DNA from: Balanoglossus misakiensis
Taxonomy: Eukaryota; Hemichordata
DNA length: 64,000 nucleotides
Direction: 5' to 3'
NCBI GenBank assembly: GCA_040954595.2
Contig: CM082593.2
Span: forward strand, 372,001 to 436,000
Each line of letters opens with the position of its first letter. Positions within the stretch are counted from its first letter, which is position 1. The notes under the pieces are model-generated. The model had not been told where the DNA came from. It saw only the letters and a list, made by a program, of their open reading frames with translations, and did not search any database. The translations under genes and the position numbers were made by a program. This document shows positions 34,291 through 46,133 of the stretch, in pieces.

Positions 34291-37200
34291 TTAGCTAGCT
34301 GATGCACTGTGTGACGTTAATGTAACATTATTGCCGGCGACCGAAGGAGGTTTTCGATTACAGCATACAATCCGGTACAATGTTATTTTAAATGCTCGTT
34401 TGAATTCAGGACTACTTCCGGCATAAATGAAGACATTAACTGCAGAATTACTGTGCAGCAGGAGACGAACAGTTGCCCTGAAAAACAAAAAGTTATGATT
34501 AGTTGTCTTTTAAAAACGTCCGAAATTACTTGTACAAAATGTTAATTAGATTTCCTGTGTTAATTACCTTGATTACCAAAAGGAAGACAAATCAGTACAA
34601 AATCTATCAGACATCACGTAATGCCAGCATTTGTTTTGTGTACTGTCAGTAAATAAGTGATGATTTGACAACCTACATAGCCTTTCATCAGACCAAGCTT
34701 TTAACCAATTTGATTCTACACAATTAAATCAAATACCTGATGTATCGATCGACGTGACATGTTTTGCAAGACAGGCCAATAAAGAGAAACACCATCAATG
34801 GAGCCCAAGCCAAGATGTAGTATCCCAAGACAAGAGCCACCATCTTTGTTGCCTTCATTTCTTTCTTGTATAGGTGAGCATTTTCATCCTTATTGTTACC
34901 ATGACTATTACTGGCTGCATTGGATGGACCAACTTGGTTCTGCAAATAATATATTGGACGGAAAAAAACAAATAATTGTTTTGCGTGCTCAACTTCAGTC
35001 GACGTTACTCTTTCATCAGCCAACATATTCATCTGTCATCGGAAATCAAGTTGGACATCTGCACATTATGTCCAACAATTAATCAGTGTGATCACCGAAC
35101 ACCTTGATCACTTTTTCGTTTTATTAAAACCTGGCACCATTTCGCTACACATTCCATCCCATTATAAATCAGCCATCAACATTTAATTTAATACTTTGTC
35201 TTGTGGTAATTGGAAGTAATTCGGCTATATATAGTAGAAATGGCATATGTATATTGGACGTTTTTTGCTTTAATAATTCTTAGACGACGTCTAATTCACC
35301 CCTTTTAATCTTCAACGAACCTGTCTCTTGGCATTCTTCCAAATCCTCTGTCGCGCAATCATCCAAATTCTGGTGTAGAGGGCGATCATGATAATCCACG
35401 GAATCAGGACCATGAACGTCAACATGACCATCAAATGCCACACAGGCGATATCAACTCGTATCGACAACTTCCCCTGAATGTCGCTGTCAATTAAACAAA
35501 AATATAATAGTGTTTGTGGTAAATGGTGACGAGAGGGAGAGATAAACAGACAGACAGACGGAGAAAGACAGACTTAAGCCCTCACCTGGTTGCGGTCTTA
35601 TGAAGAGTATACCCGAAAACGTCATCGAACTGGCCCATATGACAATGATTGCGTACAGAGTCCGCTGTTTTGTCAGTTTGGTCGCGTATACGACGGGATC
35701 GGTAACAGCAATGTAGCGTGTAATGGTGATAGCCACCAGATTATACGATGAACAGTAGAAGAGACCCTCAAAGAAGGCGATCATGAAGTCACAGAAGATC
35801 CAGTTGGCTGAAAAGGAAAGGAAAGTCATAGTGAGAAAATGTGGATTCGTAGATTTATTGTGGTGTTATAAAATGATCAGTGGAAAGATATTGTACTTTT
35901 CTGTGGCCTGGATGAATAAATCACTTTGAAACAACAAGCCGTGGTGATTGGTTAACTTATAGAATTATAATAAGTGGTGACGTGTTTAAGCACCTTGTAA
36001 ATTTGAATATTAGAAACAGTTTCCGATTGGTTGAAAAAAGTGCACAGATGTTCGTAGATGTCCACTCGGAGCATGCTTGCGTCATTTTATTCGAGAACTC
36101 AACGCGACGCACGAATCCATCTCATTGACACGATTTTCAGGAAAATCGAGTCAATTTTATCTCATGGAAGACTTTAAACGTGCCTATCTACAGAAGGAGT
36201 TTTGGTTTGGTTTCCCCAGCTGATCGTGAAACTGTCGAACCTTTACAAAGATCGTTTATTGGGAAATTAGCTGGTTTGGACGCCAATACATCGTGGATTA
36301 ACCAGACAAACATTTTGTCTTGACATGAAACTGTTCGAAAAGGTAAGCCCAAAATGTCTTGCATTTCACGCTTCACAATGATCTCAACTCCTGACTCTTC
36401 AGGATTATGGTCTCTTTGGTTGTGGAAATTCAGAGGTATGGGTAGAACGACAGACCAGAGAGGCAAAGCGTGGTATCATCACTGAGATGAATAACATCGC
36501 TCTATAGATTGACCTTATGTGTGCATGTGCAAAACATTGCACCGTGCATGGCTATTGATTATCCTATAATATGAATTGAAGTTGTGCGATATTCTCGAAA
36601 AATAAGACTGACTTCACTTTTAATCCTGTCACATAGAATATCAATGACGCAATTAAGTTTAAATAACATGATTTTACCCACGGCCGTATTAAGTATAATT
36701 ACTCTGAATAAGCGGATAATTTGATTTACATTCACAAGATAAGTGCTATTTCAGACGATAATTGGATTATTGGAGTTTGGTTGCTGGGGTGACTCAGGGA
36801 AAGCAAACCAATTTTCCTTTAATCTTTTACTCCTTTCATCACTTCTTAACCTAATTATATAAGAAAGCAACCCAGCGATGTCACGAGCCATCTACTTTTG
36901 TGAATTGTTTTGCTAAACATTTCTGAAACGTAATTTCTACACGCAATAAGGGCATATATCGGGTATAAAGTATAAATTGACAATAAACACAATCAGAAAT
37001 ATTGCTTCATTTACCTTATCCATTATATGTCGCCCCATCATGCCATAAATGAGACATTTTCGGAGGATGCACTGAATTTAACTACACTTCATTGTTACCG
37101 ATTCTGCGTGTTCGCATTTTACGGATAACTACGTTCACTTAAAGGTGTTTGCAAACGGAAATTGAATTATTATCGAAAGTCTACATTCTACTCGGAAAGG

Positions 37201-40200
37201 AAGAGTTAAGATTCGCCAATACATGTGTGCATGTGGTGAGCCGTGCTGTGTGTGAACATGTTCAATATTTATGGAACATATTAGTCTTTTCCGCATGTCG
37301 CGGAATCACCTACTTCAAATATTTGCATTTACAGAAGTGCATTCTCAGTCAATTTCCTCCCTATCTGCTTGTAACTTGAAATTGCTCATGGTCTGTGATA
37401 TTGGAAGTGGAGCAAATAGACCATTTTCCGAACTCCACGAGACCCTGCGAAAATTCGCGTGGCTTGGCAATTTACTTTCTCCCATCGTGTTCAACGGCAC
37501 TAAAGTTAAACATTTTGTTAAACTTTAATGAGGTAATAAAACTATAAAGTTACATGAAAACTGCTTACAAAGTCTGGATTGAAATTGAAAGTAAGAATAA
37601 ATTTTAATGAGGATCGAAGAATATACGGTAAAATCAAATAGGCCTATGTTTTATTTCAAAACTGGAATTGTCGATTTAAAGGGGGATTTCTTAAATAGGA
37701 TTTTATACATGGCCGATGCCACCAAGGTTCTTAAATGGGATTTTATACATGGCCGATGTCACCAAGATTCTCAAATAGGATTTTATACACGTCCGATATC
37801 ATCAAGGTTCTTAAATAGGAATTTTAACACGTGGCCGAGGTTCTTAGCAAAAATCGAGGTTCTTACGTTATATAGCCTTAAAAGTAAAAAATACTCGTGG
37901 TTCTAGTTTAGAAAGTTTTATTTTTAGTCGATGCGATGATAATTTCTCAATTTTAATTGGTAATTATCGTAATTTATCTCTCCGATATCATCAAGGTCCT
38001 TAAATACGATTTTATACATGGCCGATTTCATCAAGGTAAGATTTTATACTAATAAAATATTCACGAGCCACTGCAAGTGTATTCATTGGCCCCTATCACC
38101 CTACCAAGTTTTAACCCCCGTAGGTGCTGCGGTTTTCCAGATCTAGGCTACATGGCCGAAAATCTCGGAAGAAGAAGAAGACGGAATAAAGAAAATTTCC
38201 GACAATACCAATAGGGGCACAAGCCTATCGGGCTTGTGCCCCTAATAATTATTCATTATTCCCAATTTTTTAATGGAAAGACATCTAGCTGGAAAGTAAT
38301 ACGCACCACAGGAGGCGAATAAGAAAGGATGGACACATTAGTCATCCTACGCAGGCCTAGCCCCCTCCCCCTACAGGGGCCTTGTATGTTAGTGGGGCCC
38401 ACATGCGTTGAGTGATATCTCAATAAAATGTGAAAGGCACCAAATACTCCTGGTGTACAAGTACAATATTTTTTTTCGTATGCCTTTCCCAATCCCGCCA
38501 AGTTTGCCCTTTGAATCTGCCTTCTGTCCAATTACTATAATAAAATATCTTTTCCCGAAATCCTTGTGTGGTGACATCATGCGCGTCCTGAACTCCTCTG
38601 TCGGTTGCCGTCCAGGTATGAAATGGCGTTGACATCTTGGTGACCTGAAATGCACCCAAACGGCCAAAGTCGCAATGAACATTCTACCAAAATGGTTATC
38701 AGAAGAACGAGTGCTTCTCCCGTTATATTCTGAGTCAGTCACAATTGCGACGATGCTAGATATTTCCCAGAACATTCATTTTTCTCGTTAATTCCCCATC
38801 AGCAATCGAACTGTGGGTGCAGGGTCATCCCAGGTCAAGCCAACGTTACGCGACGCTACAATATATACGGACCCTTCCTTAGGCTTATACATAAAAAGAT
38901 GGTAATTGTTGGCAGCGTTGGGCTGGTTTAAACGTTTGATAGAACTTTTATTGGTGTGGTTTCTACCAGCTTTTATATTTTCCGTGTCTATTCATTGTGT
39001 AGTGAGCTAGGGAAAAGTCGATTTTATCGTGCAGTCACTCTATGGGCCATGCCAGGTCACTGAAACGAACATAGTGGTGTGACGTTTTTTTTTTTTTTTT
39101 TCGAATTTAGAACAAGTGTGGTGTTTTGCGGTGAAGAGTACGACTAGTTAAATTTGAGTCGTAGGACTCGGATTAAAAGTTTCCTCCTTTGAACATCAAG
39201 TTGACAGCAGAGGAAATCGCGGCGTGTGCGTGTGGAGAGAGACCGTGGACGCGTGGGTAAGTGTATCTAATTATTAGACCCCCCTCAACGCCATTGGAGG
39301 GGTTTTCCATACTGTTCCGTGCGATATATTTCATAGCCAGGTTGTTAGGGAGCTGTCATTATTTATGGCGGGGGGGGGGGGGGTCAAGACGGAGAAGGGG
39401 GGGGGGGGCTACTATTTTTTTGGAAATGTCTCAAAAGTATTGCAACTGAAAGATTAAGGCGGATGCTACGGCGTTTCCAGTCTGAGTGTCCAAACACGAC
39501 TGAATTTTTCAGTCTACAAAGCATTGAGTTCAGGTTAAATTTGGAGGAAGTTAATTCAATTGTCCCTTGATACGTGGCCAGAGAAAATAAAGTGTTTACA
39601 CTAATGGTGTTGACTTAAATTGATGCGAGTCAAGTAGCATAGTGCCACAACTTACTCCATGTACATTGGATTGAGTTTAATCAAACAATGATCTGATGGA
39701 TAAAGCATAAAAAATATATGAGACTATATCGGTGTAATATTCTAGGATGTCTTCCCATGTATTCTTATCCATTCACTTCTTATACAAATATGCCAACTAA
39801 CAGACATGCATCTCTCAGTGAGAGATAGGACACGATATTAGCCACATTGACATTCGTTTTAACAAGTAAAATGTTGATCAATGTACCATCTGACTTTTGA
39901 AAAGTTTACTCCAAGCAGCATTACCAAAGGTATTATTCAATGTCAAGATGTAATTAACCGCAGTTATGCAGCATGTCAATGGTTATCCCCCTGTTCCTTT
40001 GAGAATGACCGCTTCAATTTTTGAGAACCTTATCTTGAATTTCAAGTTGCCGTATTTGATGGATTTGATGAAAGTGAGTTAGCTTGAACCTTTAGAACCT
40101 TTAGACACTTTGACAATTTTCTTAATAACACACCAATCGATATTTCCGTTTTTGCTAACAAAAGTGACATTCGATCACTGTGCCTTGCTGATGACGGCTT

Positions 40201-41424
40201 CCAGGATAATTTTCGAGATTGTTCAGGAAAATCGATCCTGAACCTTACGCCCACTCAGGTGAAGGTCTTAATCAGCCAATTTGCAACTTTTCAGGCTGTT
40301 TTCATTTTCTGCGTAGGGACGTATTCAGTACTAGCTGATAGAGTGGTGTTCGGATATTAGGGATGACCAATTGGTTCAGAGAGTGGAGTTGTTTAGAGGC
40401 AGTATTACTAAAACTAAGATTGCTCTCTTTTGCAACCTAGTTCAGGTCTGTAGTCTACTTGTGTGATATTCTCACATTCATAAGCATTCTGACAGATGGC
40501 CAGTAACAGCTTTAATATGTGATATACAACATTTCCTGTAATTAAAGGATATGGAATGCACTTCTTTTGAAGTAAATATATCCGCCCTGTTTTGAAATGA
40601 AACATTTTGTACACACAGATCCAATCACTTTACTATCTCTGTTTCTCTTTTTAAATGAATTAAAAGCGGCCAGTAAGAGATAAATGCTACTCTAATACCC
40701 CAATTTCATAGTATTAATGTTTGTCACAGGGTAATAATATTTATCAGTGTTGGACATTATCTCGAGGACAGCCTCACCTGTTGACAGCTCATAATGATAA
40801 ATGTGTGTAAAGCAGTTCCCAATGTTTAAATGCTTTTTTTCCCAGCAGGGTTTATTACAAGAGAAAAAAAAACTTGGCACGTGAGGAAGAAGATAATTAA
40901 TTTCCCCCGGAATGCAGTTTCCATTGGGAATGAGAGAAATAAGCAGGTACGTAACTTCTCCTGACAATGTAACCGTGCCCTCACGTACTTTCGGCGATCC
41001 ATGCGAGCTGTTGGTTGCAGCTTTGTTCCGATGGAATATATCCAATGTGAGCATACCATTCAATAGGATTGAGACTTATTTCTTCCATGTATTTGGAAAC
41101 AAGGTAATGTAAACATTTAATTGCAGAAGAGAAAATGATTGACTTACATCCGATGGCCTGCATTGCTGGAACCTCCATGTGGCTCAGGTTGTAGAGGGTA
41201 TAAAATACACCCAACAAAATATCAGAACATGAGAGACTTGCAATGAAGTAATTGCTGACATTCCGAAGTGTGCGAAAGGTTGCCACGGAAACGATAACAA
41301 GTGAGTTTCCAAAAATGTTGACTAGTGTGAGTGTGACAAGAATTGAGTAGTAGTACACGAAATATGCAGAATCCTCAGCTGCAGTGGATTGGCTTGGAAC
41401 ATCAGTTGAAATATTTGCTGACAT
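34291..41424 (-). CDS. Class A (rhodopsin-family) G-protein-coupled receptor, adenosine/amine-receptor-like
   Basis: Seven-pass plasma-membrane receptor of 350 residues; ligand unknown. Coding exons, reverse strand: 41424-41148, 35807-35586, 35484-35321, 34939-34737, 34477-34291; every junction keeps frame (phases 1, 1, 0, 2). Visible landmarks: N-glycosylation site NIS at 4-6, TM1 GN (39-40), TM2 SCSD with Asp68, Cys98 at the start of TM3 with a partner Cys in loop 2 (FRGSCRYE), TM4 Trp, TM5 Pro and Tyr (IPWIIMIALYTR), TM6 AWAPL (265-269), two Cys in loop 3, and a short tail with a CC pair. The usual DRY is TRY (122-124) and NPxxY is NVFIY (303-307). HSNSAVNVFIYA resembles the adenosine-receptor HTNSVVNPFIYA. 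The subfamily call is tentative. Confidence 0.9.
37688..37846. repeat. 40-bp tandem repeat (about four units)
   Basis: Units start at 37688, 37728, 37768 and 37808, exactly 40 bases apart, each of the form TTCTTAAATAGGATTTTATACATGG (first 20 bases diagnostic) then CCGATGCCACCAAGG with a few changes. The last unit is degraded. A further partial array lies at 37981-38050. Confidence 0.9.
37981..38050. repeat. Detached copy of the 40-bp repeat
   Basis: CCGATATCATCAAGG, CTTAAATACGATTTTATACA and GGCCGATTTCATCAAGG repeat the unit seen at 37688-37846, separated from it by about 135 bases of unrelated AT-rich DNA. Confidence 0.8.
38086..38250 (+). mobile_element. Hairpin-ended non-autonomous element (SINE-like)
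   Basis: Starts GGCCCCTATCACCCTACC, passes a GAAGAAGAAGAAG tract and AATAAAG, and ends with a perfect 13-base stem, AGGGGCACAAGCC (38213-38225) / GGCTTGTGCCCCT (38231-38243), with a 5-base loop. No coding capacity. The boundaries are estimated; the resemblance to dispersed repeats of other marine invertebrates is from memory. Confidence 0.55.
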
Positions 41425-41917
41425 CGTTATCGTAGATTTTGTTGACTGATATTGACAAATTGCTGGTCTGAAAAAGGATAAACATTAACAATTACTAATT
41501 GGATTCAGTGTTTTTAGCTCCAAGCATGTGTAAACATTAATAGACAACAATGCAAGACAAACCACTTAAACATTTATTGCCATTTTCTCCTTTTATATCT
41601 CCCCTCTTGACTTTACCTTTAGATTAATTGAAGGATTGATTAATCAGATTTTGCGATAATCACCTATATTCTCAGGTAAGTTACTTTTCAGCAAAATTGT
41701 GGACATTCACAACTTTGCTCCTCTTGGAGACAAAATAACATTGAATTCAGTGAACGTAGCATTTATCTGCATATTTTACTGAAGCAAAACGTGACTGTGA
41801 TTCATTTTTGTGAGCGCTTTCTGTGACTGTATATGTTCAATGTTTTGATCACCATTAAAACTCACAGAAATTCTATACCAGACTAAAAACCACAGACGTT
41901 TTTAGGTTTTCACTCAC

Positions 41918-42070
41918 CTACTCTCACTGATGAAAAATCCAAACAAAACAGTCTCAGACGATGAACACCAAATGTCACTGTTGATTCCTGTGCTTTGCAC
42001 GAAAACTATCTTTCTTTAGGCATCTTTATCGTGTGCACTTGATTTCTGAGTGGATTCTGAAGCATGTATC
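41918..42070 (-). other. Predicted 5' non-coding exon of the GPCR gene
   Basis: Reverse-strand donor AG/GTGAGTG ends this exon at 41918. The coding exon upstream of the ATG shows a good acceptor (CCTTTTTCAG) with the exon starting at 41467, leaving 43 bases of 5' UTR before the ATG at 41424. The outer boundary near 42070 is estimated from the TATA-like element about 30 bases upstream. Confidence 0.4.
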
Positions 42071-42099
42071 AACTGTCTCGGGCTGTAAATATCGCGAAC

Positions 42100-42123
42100 A
42101 TAAATATACGTTTAAATTTGCAT
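42100..42123 (-). promoter_or_regulatory. Candidate GPCR promoter: octamer plus TATA box
   Basis: On the reverse strand a perfect octamer ATGCAAAT (42123-42116) is followed 7 bases later by a TATA-like TATATTTAT (42108-42100). The predicted non-coding exon starts about 30 bases downstream, the usual TATA-to-start distance. The octamer is the classic POU-domain (Oct) site. Spacing and orientation fit a tissue-restricted core promoter; no start-site data are available. Confidence 0.4.
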
Positions 42124-44398
42124 AATGTGTCCCTATTGGCTGCCTGGTGTTACCATGGCTTGCAAATGTATAACTGATTTTCATATTATTTAAGCAGCTG
42201 TAGTGTTATATACCATATATGCCAGTAATTGTGTCCATAACATGTTGATTCTATGAAAGTTGGGTTATTTGATTATGTCCAGAAATGTACAAAAATCCGA
42301 GTCACCGTAATTTAATATTAATTGGTCGGTGTACGGAAAAAGCTAGTAGGCTGCTTGGTTCGTTTAGGAATAGTATTGTATTATTTCTATTTAAGGACAA
42401 GCCTATTCTTTCTTGACATTATACTGTTCTCTTGCATGAGAAATTGGGTTTTCATGACATGGAGATAATGTATCATCTCTTTTGATGGACAGTCTTTCAC
42501 TGTCCATATCTTTAAATAAAACGGTGTGCTGACATAAAGAATTTTGAAAGAAGAATAATAAATCTAATTTGACAAAAACTTGTAGATATAACATAGATGT
42601 TTTAGTTCACGGCTGTGAATGTGTTACTATCTTTTCATGTAATGGCAAATTAATACTGTTGCAGCATTCTGAAGAGAATGCTAACTTTCAATTTGAGCCT
42701 TGGAAATTACGGAATATAACAGTAGTGTAGCTGAGTTGTCATGAGCACTTGAATTTACGATCAGTTTTAACGACTGATAGTTCTGGTTAGAGAGCCTGAT
42801 ACAGATCATTCCACTCATATATTTCTAAACTACTTACAGAAGTTCAGCCGTTATTTGAAAGTTAATGACATTATGAAATAGTAATGGAGAAGACGACAAA
42901 TGGAAATTATATGGAGACTCAGCCAATACAGGAAAGTTAAGCATGTCTGGACATGATGCCTTAGGGATTCTGTAATGAAACAGGTAAGTTTTCAGCTTTC
43001 AGTTGGTTGTCATGGATATAGCGTGCATGAAAGGAGACATATTTATTCCAATAAGAACAATTTTCCATTTGTGATGTAGAAGTAATACATCCAAGAATTA
43101 TCACACATTTCCAAATGAGAAAGCCCAAAAAGGAGTATAATATACAATTACTGAGGAGGATAACAAACAGGCAAAAATAATAATATGGATCTAACATGTA
43201 ATGTCGAGCTCATTGGATTACTGGTTTTCTGTTACTCGAGGCGGTTGGATTCTGAGATTTACGTCAAACATAGTCAGATCCCACAGTGCTAGCTGTAAAT
43301 AAGTCTGAGCTGCCTAGCCAGACTGAGTATTTTCTCTGTGAGTTTTAAGGTAAAATAGCAGTTCAGTCCAAGTCATTTCAAATTATTTTCAGTCAGAGTT
43401 TTTTTGTTGAAGTGAAAGAGGTATAGTAACTGAGAACAACAAGTGGTTGGATGGTTTAATTTTACTCGTTCAATGGCCAGATCTTGGCTCAGAATTTTTA
43501 CCAGTGATAATACTGATTTCAATTTAAGCTGAACATATTATTTGGAATAAAGTAAACCCAGCACTTTATTGTTTTCGGTCGTTTCAAGTGACATGCTTTG
43601 AAAACTGTGCATTTCAAAAGTTGATTTACATCAATATCTACAGACGCTGTATGATTTCCTGATGGACTGTCTATCATATAGAACTTGAGGTAAGTCACAT
43701 TGTGTTCTTTTATTTTGAGATATGTTTCATGTCATGAGAAATTTCTATCCTTGAGTCCAAAGCAGCCTAAAGCTATTTTAGACGGAACTCACGCTGTGAT
43801 TTCATTGAAAGTATTAAAAAGGAATATGATATGTTTTTGAGTCCCTGCCAAGTTGTGTGTGGTTATCAAGCCTAGGGATGATTTGCATTCCCTGAATCCT
43901 GACATTTTTGAATACCTGCCGTGGTGTTTGTAAGTAATAGAAAAACATTCTCTGCAGGATTATTTGCTTAGTAATTGTAGCGCAGAAGTACATTTTGCTG
44001 CCGTGCATCATTATTCTAATTTTTCTAAAGTAGTTTTCACCTCACGTCTTCTAGTTATGTGCACATCATTTGATCATGATAGAATACTAAAAAAGACGAA
44101 CTTTGGCGTAAATTGGCTGATATACGCAGGTATTACGTGAGTGACAAGTATTGTCGCCATGGTGACGCTGATGGGTTGAATAATATAGCCATTGTGAGTG
44201 TGAATGAATTAGAAGAAAAACATGTGCCTATGATCTTTACATGAATACCAAAATAACTGAAAGACCAGTTTATGCGCATCAAATCTTTCATCAGTGTGAA
44301 TGCATACCATGGTAATATTTGTCTTTCCGTGTATTACAAACACTGCAGAGATCTCAGTAATGGCAGTGATGGCACTAGTACCGGTACATGTATATTTA

Positions 44399-44519
44399 AG
44401 CAATAACGCGAGTTTTGGGTACAATTCGAGACATATAGCACGAGCCGTCAGGCGAGTGCTATATGGAGCGATTTGTACCCAAATCGAGTGTATACCCGAC
44501 TAAGGCGGGGGTTATTGCT
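44399..44519. mobile_element. 121-bp foldback element
   Basis: Ends AGCAATAAC and GTTATTGCT form terminal inverted repeats. Inside, TTTGGGTACAA (44414-44424) pairs with TTGTACCCAAA (44473-44483), and CATATAGCAC (44432-44441) pairs with GTGCTATATG (44456-44465), giving a nested cruciform-like structure around GAGCCGTCAGGC. No coding capacity. Confidence 0.75.
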
Positions 44520-45447
44520 ATTATATTATATCAACAATTGTTTTTGTGGCATATCAGTATTTTCTTACCGAAACGGCGTCAGAAAGAGAAATTACGATCG
44601 TGAATCAATATGGCGACGATGAATGTAAACACGAGCGGCTGGGATCGAGCATTAAACATGCAGCAGACGACAAAAAGTGACAAGACGGGCATCGCGCGTG
44701 GCAAAGTGACAAATATTTCCACAGAGCAGTTCCACTTTAATCCTCTTTAATCAATTGGGCAACTGCAGTCACAATGTGAATTAAAATGTAAATGGAGATG
44801 GAATGTTTTTAAACTTTGTCAGATGATGGCAATTAACTGATCTACCCAGTAGTTCTAATTTAAAGGATACACTTACTAATTGTATAGCTATATGGGTTGG
44901 TCGGAGGCTATCAGAAAATGTCATGAAAGTTGATATGGCGCACTGACCTTAGGTAGATCTAAATTGCATCAGCAATTATAGCCGCAGGACGTACGGTAGA
45001 TCAATGAAAATAACTTTCTTCCATTTTACGTATTGGGCTAATTGCTTTGTGTAATATAAAAGGCACATGGTAGCTATAGAAAGAGTTGGATAAAACTCTG
45101 TTTTTTTTATTGTATAAAACTTCATACTGTGTAATTTCCACCTTTAAAAATGTACGTATAAAAAGACAATTACAAAGTAAATTCTTTGCAAATATTCCAA
45201 GAGAGAGATTTTGGCAAAACAACACATATTCTGGGTCATGGAATTGCTTAATGTGAGACAGGTAAAAGTCTCTGATGTCAATAAGAAAATAAAAAATGAC
45301 TTTCATATTGTACAGATCCGAATTGCCATGTATCATTGCTAAAAAGCTCTGTACATGTTATATGATGTGAAATATCATACATGAAACTTTTGATTTGGAC
45401 GGAATTAATTTCACTAAAGAGATGCTTCAAGTTCTTTTAGCTGTAAC

Positions 45448-45453
45448 TTTATT
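45448..45453 (-). terminator. Candidate polyadenylation signal of the cadherin gene
   Basis: Reverse-strand AATAAA about 560 bases past the cadherin stop. A second copy lies further on near 45106-45111. Assignment is by position only. Confidence 0.3.
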
Positions 45454-46012
45454 TTGTTGTGTATATCTTGCCTTGTTCAAATCCCTGAAAGCATGTTGAA
45501 ATGCACGGTATCTAGCTCCTAAAAATACTGATAAATAGCATCAAGTCACTATCATAATACTATATGCTTGATTTCCAAGTTCAATGATTCAATTCCGTGA
45601 ATAAGTGGGTATATACAATAATGCTTGACTTGCTGACAACTTCAAAATAAAACTATCTAGACATGGACGGAACCAAAAGTACAAAGAAATCTATAGATGT
45701 CTATAGAATTCTAACACTTCAATAGCTAGGCTATAGAATTCTAAAGATATCTATAGAATGTTTTTGTATGCGATGCGATAAGATAGCCAGCTGTGAAAAG
45801 GCTTGAATGCTCAAAATGGTCTTATGTTCGTGAACCCAGCCTTGTCGTAGGTGGCGCTGTCTGTCAGGGAGCTCACATTTACCTCAGCGTCCATGCATAT
45901 AGTCCCACAAATACCCAAAAAGTTTGTAAACTTGTTCATTGTTGTCACATGTACTGTATTCAACATAGTCTGTAACTCGTCGCACTGGTTTTTAACCAGT
46001 ATGATAAATGGT

Positions 46013-46133
46013 TTAAGCTTGGCTTTCTGCTGTGGCTATCTGTGTCCAGTAATCCGGTTGTTTTGTGTCGCTGGGGTCTTTTTCTTCTTTTTTGTCCTTC
46101 GGTTCCGGATCTTCGGATGGCCAAATCCTTTTT
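46013..46133 (-). CDS. Cadherin last coding exon (cytoplasmic tail)
   Basis: The TM exon ends with two bases (donor TC/GTGAGT at 46450), so this exon is read from its second base: KRIWPSEDPEPKDKKEEKD, then DYWTQIATAESQA and TAA at 46015-46013. The two other frames are also open for a while, one of them as a long basic frame, but they do not match the donor phase. The tail is rich in Lys, Glu and Asp, with no catenin-binding motif that I recognise. Confidence 0.75.

Larger units (their letters stand above)
35808..41147 (-). other. Large GPCR intron between first two coding exons
   Basis: This 5.3 kb intron holds a 40-bp tandem repeat, a hairpin-ended repeat element, two G homopolymers (39370-39383; 39397-39408) and a CpG-richer patch at about 38800-39257 that ends in a forward-strand splice-donor-like GG/GTAAGTG. 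Reverse frames at 38256-38775 and 40692-41063 have no family features. Confidence 0.55.
42124..46012. other. Intergenic region between GPCR and cadherin genes
   Basis: No coding exon recognised. It contains the foldback element at 44399-44519, a local duplication of CTATAGAATTCTAA (about 45700-45745), and the likely 3' UTR of the cadherin gene from 46012 down to about 45.43 kb. Open frames at 42961-43197 and 45001-45336 lack conserved features. Confidence 0.5.

Noticed and set aside
38256-38775. Overlapping reverse frames inside the GPCR intron
   Set aside because: No domain or transposase motif; more likely due to higher G+C content of the patch.
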